Assembly (NCBI GenBank): GCA_034114085.1
Contig: JAXEWB010000021.1
Location: 1 to 29,696, forward strand
Reading direction: 5' to 3'
Source: Spiro-02 sp034114085
GTDB taxonomy: Bacteria; Spirochaetota; Spirochaetia; Sphaerochaetales; Sphaerochaetaceae
DNA: 29,696 nt
Shown: piece after piece, positions 24,364 through 29,696 of the stretch
How positions within the stretch are numbered: the first letter of the stretch is position 1
Layout: each line of letters opens with the position of its first letter
Position numbers and translations under genes: made by a program
The notes under the pieces: model-generated
Databases searched by the model: none
The model's input: the letters and a program-made list of their open reading frames with translations, nothing else
Told to the model about the DNA's origin: nothing

Positions 24364-24425
24364 ATGCGAAGGGGCTGTCGCATAGATGGATAGCCCCCGT
24401 GTTCGTGGCACCGGCGACTGCCGGT
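24364..24425. terminator. Hairpin cluster between convergent operons
   Basis: Three stems lie between the oxidoreductase and the convergent ROK gene. ATGCGA/TCGCAT (24364-24369 with 24378-24383) and GGGGCT/AGCCCC (24371-24376 with 24392-24397) overlap and exclude each other. ACCGGC-GACT-GCCGGT (24410-24425) is compact and stable. None has a T-run, so intrinsic termination is uncertain. Confidence 0.35.
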
Positions 24426-24530
24426 GGTGGTTATCAGCTGTGTCGTTGCAGTCGTGCGCAACCAGTTCCTGCGGTCTTTGCGTAATCGACGTCTGTCGGC
24501 GGTACTGGTGTTTCAGATCGTCATTTCGGT

Positions 24531-25757
24531 TTAGTTTTTTGGAGAAGCTTCCGCCGCCTGCAAGATGATCTGTCGGGCGAACAGCTCGCTGATGCACAGG
24601 CGGGCCGCTCCGATAGCCGCGCTGCTGGTAGGGAGCTGGGAGAATTCAACCGAAAAATTATGGCCGATCCAGGGATAGGCCTTTTTCTGGATCATGTTCC
24701 TGATATAGTAAAGGTAGTTCGGTCCGAGCTGGGTGAGCTGCCCCGCTATTACGATCTGCGCAGGATCGAGGAACATCGTGAGCATGCCGATGATCTCTCC
24801 GATGGATTCCCCCGCGTGCTGTATGATTCCCAGTGCGATCCGGTCTCCCTTGTCCGCTGCGGTTTTGATATCGCATATCTCCAGACCGTTTTTTCGCTGG
24901 TAGAGTTCATGGAGCTGAGAATCCTGTGAGGCGAGAGCCTTTTCCGTTGTTTTTCGCAGTATCGCCGGTGCGGAGGCAATCGCTTCGATGCATCCAGTCT
25001 TGCCGCATTCGCACAGTTCCGTGGCGTTGGATATCTGTATATGTCCGATATTGCCGCCTCCGCCGTTCTCTCCGCGGTAGATTTTGTTGTCTATGACAAG
25101 GCCCGACCCGATGCCGGTTCCGACTTTGATGCATAGCAGCACATGCTGCTGCTTGTTCGTCCGCTGCTGATATTCTTCCAACGCCATGGTGTTGACTTCG
25201 TTGTCGATGAAGGCTGGACAGCCATATTTTGTCTGAAAATAGCTTTTCAGGTCGAACATGTGCCAGCCGGGCATGAACGCAGGGTAGTTCGCATACCCCT
25301 CCTCATATTTCACGGGGGATGGGATGGCCATCCCGATTCCAAGGATTTTCTTGGCGTCGGTACAGTATTTGCCCTGGAGATAGCTGATGTGTTCATCGAT
25401 TTCCCGGAGGATCGCCTCCGGTCCCCGGATCAGATCGACCGGATAGCGGATAATTTCGACCGTCTCGCAGAGGATATTGAACATGCCGATCCTGCAACTG
25501 GTTCCGCCGATCGCGATTCCGATGATATAGCCGAGGTCCACGTTCAATTTGTATTCGATGTTCTTCTTTTTGTTCATCGTCTTGGTATTGTCCGTGACGA
25601 TGAGCCGGTTGTGTATGAGCTGTTCGCACGCTATGGAAATCATCGGACGTGAATATCCTGAAAGTTCGAACATCCGGGTCTGCGAAATCGAACCATTGTC
25701 ATTGATCAGCTTGAGAATGGTGTTGACCGCGGTATCTGAGGTATTGGAAACGGGCAC
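24531..25757 (-). CDS. ROK family transcriptional regulator (NagC/XylR type)
   Basis: This 408-residue protein combines an N-terminal winged helix-turn-helix (about residues 8-60, ISQTRMFELSGYSRPMISIA) with a ROK sugar-binding domain. IGIAIGGTSCRIGMF is the first phosphate-loop-like segment, FIDNEVN the sugar-contact region, and GHIQ...CECGKTGCIE the zinc site (His plus three Cys) near residues 238-260. Such proteins repress sugar genes until the sugar binds. GTG at 25757 is the start, with AAGGAG 7 bases upstream and TATAAT (minus strand, 25791-25786) beyond. The gene is convergent with the second sugar operon, whose promoter carries candidate operators, so it is its likely regulator; this is inference. 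Confidence 0.9.
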   Translation of the reverse strand: MPVSNTSDTAVNTILKLINDNGSISQTRMFELSGYSRPMISIACEQLIHNRLIVTDNTKTMNKKKNIEYKLNVDLGYIIGIAIGGTSCRIGMFNILCETVEIIRYPVDLIRGPEAILREIDEHISYLQGKYCTDAKKILGIGMAIPSPVKYEEGYANYPAFMPGWHMFDLKSYFQTKYGCPAFIDNEVNTMALEEYQQRTNKQQHVLLCIKVGTGIGSGLVIDNKIYRGENGGGGNIGHIQISNATELCECGKTGCIEAIASAPAILRKTTEKALASQDSQLHELYQRKNGLEICDIKTAADKGDRIALGIIQHAGESIGEIIGMLTMFLDPAQIVIAGQLTQLGPNYLYYIRNMIQKKAYPWIGHNFSVEFSQLPTSSAAIGAARLCISELFARQIILQAAEASPKN

Positions 25758-25785
25758 AATCAGCTCCTTTTCTTTTAATGATTAA

Positions 25786-25791
25786 ATTATA
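25786..25791 (-). promoter_or_regulatory. Candidate -10 box of the ROK regulator gene
   Basis: The minus strand reads TATAAT here, 28 bases before the GTG start. No good -35 hexamer is found 17 bases upstream; that position is a T-run. The T-run may act as a curved or UP-like element. Confidence 0.4.
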
Positions 25792-26018
25792 GCCTATGGT
25801 TTGTTAAAAAAAAAGGTATCCATCCCGCTTTCTTTTTGTATTGCTTGTACATCGCCCGTTCGTTGGGTATTGTTGTAGACGAATGATTGCATGTGATGAT
25901 GCATTCCGTCGGAGGCGATGGGGGCTGCGGGGCATGACCGCCGGTCGGGGGAGGCCGCCTCCGCGACCGCGTTCGTCCGTGGTTTCCCGCCGCGGAGCGA
26001 ATGGAAGAGAGGTTTTAC

Positions 26019-27611
26019 ATGACGACACAGGAAGCGATGCGGAAACTTGAGGCGCTCGACAGGGAGCTGGTGCTGCTGGAGCACATAGCCGCGACATTGA
26101 GCTGGGACCAGCAGACGGTCATTTCTGAAAAAGGCCACGATGAACGCGCCATGCAGATGGCGTGGGTACAGGGGCGGCATCATGAGCTTGCGACAAGCGA
26201 CGCCATGGGGGAGCTGCTTGCGAAGCTTGGCGCGGATGGCGGAAATCCCGAAGGAGGCGCCTGCGTACAAGAGACCGCCGATTCCGCGGAAGCGATACAG
26301 CGGAACAGGGCGTTGGTCCGCATCCGTCAGGAGGCCTGGGACAAGGGGCGCAAGCTCCCGGCCTCGCTTGTGGAGAAATTCGCCGAAACCACAGGGATGG
26401 CCCATAGCGCCTGGGTCAAGGCCCGCCAGGAAAGCGACTGGAGCATCTTCAAGCCGTTGTTGGGCGACATCATCGCCTTGGTAAAGGAAAAGGCTGTCCG
26501 CTACGGAGGAAAGGCAGGGTGCGGTGTGGACGTCGCCACGGGGGAAAAAAGCTTGTACGACGTACTGCTGGACGAATATGAGCCTGGCATGGACACCGCT
26601 ACCGTCGCCACGTTGTTCAAGACGATGAAGCATGACTTGCAAGAGTTGCTGACGGACATCGCGCGCAGCGGCCAGCCGGACGACTCCTTTCTGTATGAAT
26701 CCTACCCGGTGGAGCTCCAGGACAAGTTCGGCAAGGAAATCCTCCGTGACATGGGTTTTGATTTCAGTCGTGGTGTGACCGGCTTGGCCGCCCATCCATT
26801 CACATCGACGATCGGGTGCGACGACATCCGTATCACCACCCGCTATACGGAACCATCCGTGGCGAGTCCGTTGTTCTCCACCATCCACGAAGGCGGCCAT
26901 GCGCTGTATGAACAGGGTGCGTCGAATCTTCTGACCCATGGGACGAGCGTGGCCAACGGTGCGTCGATGGCGTTCCATGAGAGCCAGTCCCGGTTGTGGG
27001 AGAACATTATCGGTCATGGCCCCGCGTTCTGGGAGCATTATTATCCGCGGTTCAAGCGGCTGTTTCCCAACCAGACGGCAGGTATCGGCGCACGGTCTTT
27101 CATTCGGGGAATCAACAAGGTCGTTCCGTCGATGATTCGCGTCAATGCTGATGAAGTGACCTACGGTCTGCATATCATCCTCCGTTTTGAGTTGGAGCAG
27201 GCGTTGATCGGCGGGTCCCTGTCTTTGGATGAACTCCCTGAACTATGGGATGAAAAGATGGTCGAGCTGCTGGGTGTCCGACCGCAGACCGCCGCTGACG
27301 GAGTGTTGCAGGACGTCCATTGGGCTGGTGGAGATTTCGGTTATTTCCCGACATATGCGTTGGGCAACCTGTACGGGGCGCAGATATGGGAGACGCTGTG
27401 CCAGTCGTTCGGCGGCCTGGACGCCGTAGATGGCTTGCTCCGGCAAGGAGACCTGCGGTCGATTGGTTCTTGGCTGAATGAACACATCTATAGATATGGG
27501 ATGATGTATCGTCCCGCCGACTTGCTGGCGCGTGTGACTGGACGTCCTCTTGACGCAGGTTGTTTCACGAGATACCTTGGTGACAAGTATCGTCATCTCT
27601 ATGGCTTCTGA
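26019..27611 (+). CDS. M32 family metallocarboxypeptidase (Taq carboxypeptidase type)
   Basis: A 530-residue cytoplasmic zinc carboxypeptidase that removes C-terminal residues from peptides. HEGGH at residues 290-294 is the HExxH zinc motif, followed by HESQSRLWEN, which carries the third ligand Glu; IRVNADEVTYGLHIILRFELE is another M32 signature. The N-terminal helical stretch, LEHIAATLSWDQQT, is also typical. I place the start at ATG 26019 because AAGAGAGG lies 6 bases before it; ATG at 26001 adds six residues but has no site. Length is slightly above the usual ~500. It is followed after 13 bases by the phosphatidyltransferase gene, and the coding is strongly GC-rich like thrS. Confidence 0.93.
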   Translation: MTTQEAMRKLEALDRELVLLEHIAATLSWDQQTVISEKGHDERAMQMAWVQGRHHELATSDAMGELLAKLGADGGNPEGGACVQETADSAEAIQRNRALVRIRQEAWDKGRKLPASLVEKFAETTGMAHSAWVKARQESDWSIFKPLLGDIIALVKEKAVRYGGKAGCGVDVATGEKSLYDVLLDEYEPGMDTATVATLFKTMKHDLQELLTDIARSGQPDDSFLYESYPVELQDKFGKEILRDMGFDFSRGVTGLAAHPFTSTIGCDDIRITTRYTEPSVASPLFSTIHEGGHALYEQGASNLLTHGTSVANGASMAFHESQSRLWENIIGHGPAFWEHYYPRFKRLFPNQTAGIGARSFIRGINKVVPSMIRVNADEVTYGLHIILRFELEQALIGGSLSLDELPELWDEKMVELLGVRPQTAADGVLQDVHWAGGDFGYFPTYALGNLYGAQIWETLCQSFGGLDAVDGLLRQGDLRSIGSWLNEHIYRYGMMYRPADLLARVTGRPLDAGCFTRYLGDKYRHLYGF

Positions 27612-27624
27612 TTGAGGGGTAAGC

Positions 27625-28224
27625 ATGAATCTTCCGAATAAACTGACGGTCGCGCGACTGGTCATGGCTCCTATATTCTTTATGGCGTTCAACCTGCCCG
27701 TGTGGGTTGACGACGAAATCCTCGCCACAGTCAGCACGGTGCTGGTGCTGGTGCTTTATGTCCTGATGGAGCTGACCGACCTGCTCGACGGGAAGATCGC
27801 CAGAAAATATCATCTGGTCACTGATTTGGGCAAAGTGATGGATCCTTTCGCGGATACGTTGAGCCATCTGACCTATTTCGTTTGTCTGATGAGCGTAGCG
27901 GTCATGCCTTCGTGGGCGTTCATCGTCATTATGTGGCGTGAATTCTCCATCAGTTTCCTTCGCATGTTGATGATGGGCAAGGGCAAGGCCGTCGCGGCCA
28001 ATATCTGGGGCAAGAGCAAAACGGTTCTCTATGCGGTGACGAGCGTGCTCGGCATAATCTATTATGCGTTGCTGCGCTTCATGGCCGGCGCTTCGTTCCT
28101 TCCTGCGTTCCATATCATCCTGACAGTGTTGTTCGCATTGGCCGCTGTGGCTTCGGTAGCGTCGTTCCTTACCTATGTGAAGGCGATTCTCCGGGACGGC
28201 AGTCTGTCGAGCATGACCAGATAA
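27625..28224 (+). CDS. pgsA: CDP-alcohol phosphatidyltransferase, PgsA-like
   Basis: The 199-residue integral membrane enzyme carries the full CDP-alcohol phosphotransferase motif: Asp52, Asp55-Gly56, Ala59-Arg60, Gly69, Asp73 and Asp77 (TDLLDGKIARKYHLVTDLGK, then VMDPFAD). Several hydrophobic helices surround it. MNLPNKLTVARLVMAPIFF matches phosphatidylglycerophosphate synthases, which make PG-phosphate from CDP-diacylglycerol and glycerol-3-phosphate. Other members of the family share the motif, so the exact alcohol is probable, not certain. GAGGGG lies upstream of the ATG. The gene sits between the M32 peptidase and a HAD phosphatase; a phosphatase acting on the PG-phosphate product is imaginable, but the neighbour is of a different HAD subtype. 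Confidence 0.85.
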   Translation: MNLPNKLTVARLVMAPIFFMAFNLPVWVDDEILATVSTVLVLVLYVLMELTDLLDGKIARKYHLVTDLGKVMDPFADTLSHLTYFVCLMSVAVMPSWAFIVIMWREFSISFLRMLMMGKGKAVAANIWGKSKTVLYAVTSVLGIIYYALLRFMAGASFLPAFHIILTVLFALAAVASVASFLTYVKAILRDGSLSSMTR

Positions 28225-28239
28225 GGCGTTCGGCATCGT

Positions 28240-29079
28240 ATGTTCCCTGTAAATCGACCGGGGTATCTGAAGCCGGTTTCTGAATTGAGCGCCGCCGACG
28301 CGAATGACGTCCAGTGGTTGCTGACCGACGTGGACGATACCATCACCACGAACGGGAAACTCCATCCAGTCGCCTTGGACGCGCTTTGGCGGCTACGCGA
28401 CGCCGGTGTCAAGGTCGTCTGCGTGACCGGCGGGTCGGCGGGATGGGGCGATGTCTACCTGCGTCAATGGCCGGTAGAGGCGGTAGTCGCTGAAAGCGGC
28501 GCCGTCTCCTTGTATCGCGATGCGACGCCGGGACCGTCGTGCGGCCGGATCCGACATTTCATCCATCCTTCGATTGATACGGCGTCGTATGCGGAGAAGG
28601 CCGGACGGCTGATTTCCCGCGTATTGTCCGAAGTGCCCGGCTCCAAGCTGTCCAGCGACCATTTCGCCCGTATCTATGACATCGCTTTCGACTATGGCAG
28701 TGAACCTCCGTACCTTGGGCCGAAGGAGATCGAGCATGTTCTGTCCATCTGCCGTGAGGAGGGAGCCTGCGCCGCCGTCAGTTCCATCCATGTGAACTGT
28801 TGGTTCGGCGGGCATGACAAGCGGGAAGGAGCCCTTTGTTTCATGGAGCATGTCATGGGCGTCGCGCGTGAAGCGGTGCCTTCGTGCTGTGGATATAGTG
28901 GCGACGCGCCGAACGACCAGCCGATGTTTTCGTTGATTCCGGTCAGCTTCGGAGTGGCTAACGTGTTGGACAAGGCGGGCGACATGGAGTTCCTGCCACG
29001 GTACGTGGCTTCCCGCCGGTATGGCGAGGGTTTCGCTGAAATCGCCTCTACATTGCTTGAACGGCGTTTTTTGCCATGA
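28240..29079 (+). CDS. HAD-superfamily phosphatase, subfamily IIB (Cof/MPGP-like)
   Basis: A 279-residue soluble hydrolase with the HAD motifs in order: motif I LLTDVDDTIT (nucleophile Asp30, Asp32), motif II VVCVTGGSAGW, motif III Lys in GGHDKREGALCF and motif IV GYSGDAPNDQPMF. The cap lies between motifs II and III, which places it in group IIB with Cof-type and mannosyl-3-phosphoglycerate phosphatases. The substrate is probably a sugar or polyol phosphate, unproven. The start lacks a strong ribosome site, but the 15-base gap from the phosphatidyltransferase suggests one transcript. It ends about 170 bases before the rRNA promoter. Confidence 0.88.
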   Translation: MFPVNRPGYLKPVSELSAADANDVQWLLTDVDDTITTNGKLHPVALDALWRLRDAGVKVVCVTGGSAGWGDVYLRQWPVEAVVAESGAVSLYRDATPGPSCGRIRHFIHPSIDTASYAEKAGRLISRVLSEVPGSKLSSDHFARIYDIAFDYGSEPPYLGPKEIEHVLSICREEGACAAVSSIHVNCWFGGHDKREGALCFMEHVMGVAREAVPSCCGYSGDAPNDQPMFSLIPVSFGVANVLDKAGDMEFLPRYVASRRYGEGFAEIASTLLERRFLP

Positions 29080-29235
29080 TTTACTGAAAAATGAAAGATT
29101 TTATAGAAATTATGAAAAGGTACTAGACGTAATGATGTTTGTCGGCTATTATCCAACTCGCTTTGAACGATGACTGATAGCCGATTGCGGTTGGCTGGTC
29201 GCTAAAGAACAGGCGGCCGACGAAATTCAAAAATA
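29080..29235. other. Gap before the rRNA promoter, with an inverted repeat
   Basis: No gene is visible. TCGGCTAT (29142-29149) and ATAGCCGA (29177-29184) form a perfect 8-base inverted repeat with a 27-base loop and no T-run. It could end the upstream transcript or be a protein-binding site. Confidence 0.4.
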
Positions 29236-29278
29236 GTGAAAGTTTTCACTTGACACTATCTCGGGAATTTTGTTATGT
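29236..29278 (+). promoter_or_regulatory. rRNA operon promoter with abutting palindrome
   Basis: TTGACA (29250-29255), a 17-base spacer and TTATGT (29273-29278; TATGTT one base later) precede the 16S gene by about 320 bases. The sequence upstream is AT-rich like an UP element. GTGAAA-GT-TTTCAC (29236-29249), a perfect palindrome, directly abuts the -35 box. The start region is GC-rich (GTCGGGC), as in stringently controlled promoters. Confidence 0.7.
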
Positions 29279-29284
29279 TAGTCG

Positions 29285-29599
29285 GGCACGCTGAGTGAAA
29301 CCGTCAAGGTTTTCGTGAAGTGTGAGTTTGAAGAATTTGGTTTTTTGACAGAGATATGAGAGAAGAGAAGGGAAAAAATTCGCGAAGATGATTACCAGCG
29401 ATGGTCGTTGATCCGAGCGAGGAAGACGAAAGTCTTCGGGGAAGCATGAGGGCTTCCAGTCAATTCCGATTCATATACGGACAAACGAGGCAGAGAGAGA
29501 TTGAAGCCGCGTTCGTAGGTTCCGCGCCGGAGGGCGCGGAGGGCATTGGCTGGGTACATACTTGAGGAGTGGAGAGCGGGGCTTCGGCCCCGTGCTTAC
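29285..29599 (+). other. rRNA transcript leader
   Basis: About 315 bases lie between the promoter and 16S rRNA. They contain a GAAACC/GGTTTTC hairpin near 29297-29314, a perfect 8-base stem TCCGCGCC-GGAG-GGCGCGGA (29521-29540) and CGGGGC-TTCG-GCCCCG (29577-29592) right before the mature 5' end. These probably take part in antitermination or RNase III processing. No protein gene is seen. Confidence 0.55.
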
Positions 29600-29696
29600 A
29601 TGACGGAGAGTTTGATCCTGGCTCAGAACGAACGCTGGCGGCGCGTCTTAAGCATGCAAGTCGAGCGGGAGGCCCCTTCGGGGGCCGAGAGCGGCG
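29600..29696 (+). rRNA. 16S ribosomal RNA, 5' end (cut by window edge)
   Basis: The universal AGAGTTTGATCCTGGCTCAG begins at 29607; by comparison with E. coli numbering the mature 5' end is near 29600. GAACGCTGGCGGCGCGTCTT and AAGCATGCAAGTCGAGCGG follow; the GCGTCTTAA version is typical of Treponema/Sphaerochaeta-like spirochaetes. The V1 helix is GGCCCC-TTCG-GGGGCC. The remaining ~1.4 kb and the 23S and 5S genes lie to the right of the window. Confidence 0.97.

Noticed and set aside
23335..24597. 420-codon frame opposite the Gfo/Idh oxidoreductase
   Set aside because: It overlaps a well-supported gene along its whole length and has no family features.
25794..27173. 459-codon frame opposite the M32 carboxypeptidase
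   Set aside because: The plus-strand gene has HEGGH and the other M32 motifs; the antisense frame has none.

Overview
The window comes from a spirochaete, most likely a Sphaerochaeta/Treponema relative. The first ~97 bases of a 16S rRNA gene at the right end carry the GCGCGTCTTAAGCATGCAAG block I associate with that group. The two sugar-binding proteins have signal peptides ending in FA-KG or FA-AG without a lipobox cysteine, and threonyl-tRNA synthetase is the short form without a TGS domain. Placement below phylum is inference.

Layout. (1) 1-6599, minus strand: a type I-C CRISPR-Cas operon, cas3-cas5c-cas8c-cas7-cas4-cas1, with cas1 cut by the left edge. cas2 and the array should lie beyond it. 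A strong internal ribosome binding site inside cas8c marks a nested Cas11c small-subunit gene. The operon is visibly more AT-rich than the housekeeping genes to its right. (2) 6600-7289: a long gap with no convincing gene, where composition changes. (3) 7290-9053: thrS with a terminator. (4) 9229-10393: two broken genes joined end to end, an Abi-family N-terminus and a DUF4143 ATPase lacking its P-loop part, which looks like a deletion scar. (5) 10411-18223: a galactoside locus. A minus-strand operon (two ABC permeases, binding protein, GH42 beta-galactosidase) diverges from a YesM-type histidine kinase and YesN-type AraC response regulator. (6) 18303-18953, minus: a C39-like cysteine peptidase pseudogene interrupted by an amber codon just before the catalytic Cys. 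(7) 19134-25757: a second sugar locus, with a near-consensus promoter, binding protein, in-operon terminator, two permeases, a TIM-barrel isomerase/epimerase and a Gfo/Idh/MocA oxidoreductase, faced by a convergent ROK repressor. (8) 26019-29079: M32 carboxypeptidase, CDP-alcohol phosphatidyltransferase and a HAD phosphatase. (9) 29236-29696: rRNA promoter, ~315-nt leader and the start of 16S rRNA.

The two sugar loci follow the same plan: a CUT1 importer without its own ATPase, enzymes for the imported compound, and a dedicated regulator. Both probably borrow a shared MsmX/UgpC-type ATPase encoded elsewhere. I did not find a clearly new multi-gene system. The most informative hidden features are the nested Cas11c start, the amber-interrupted peptidase and the Abi/ATPase junction.
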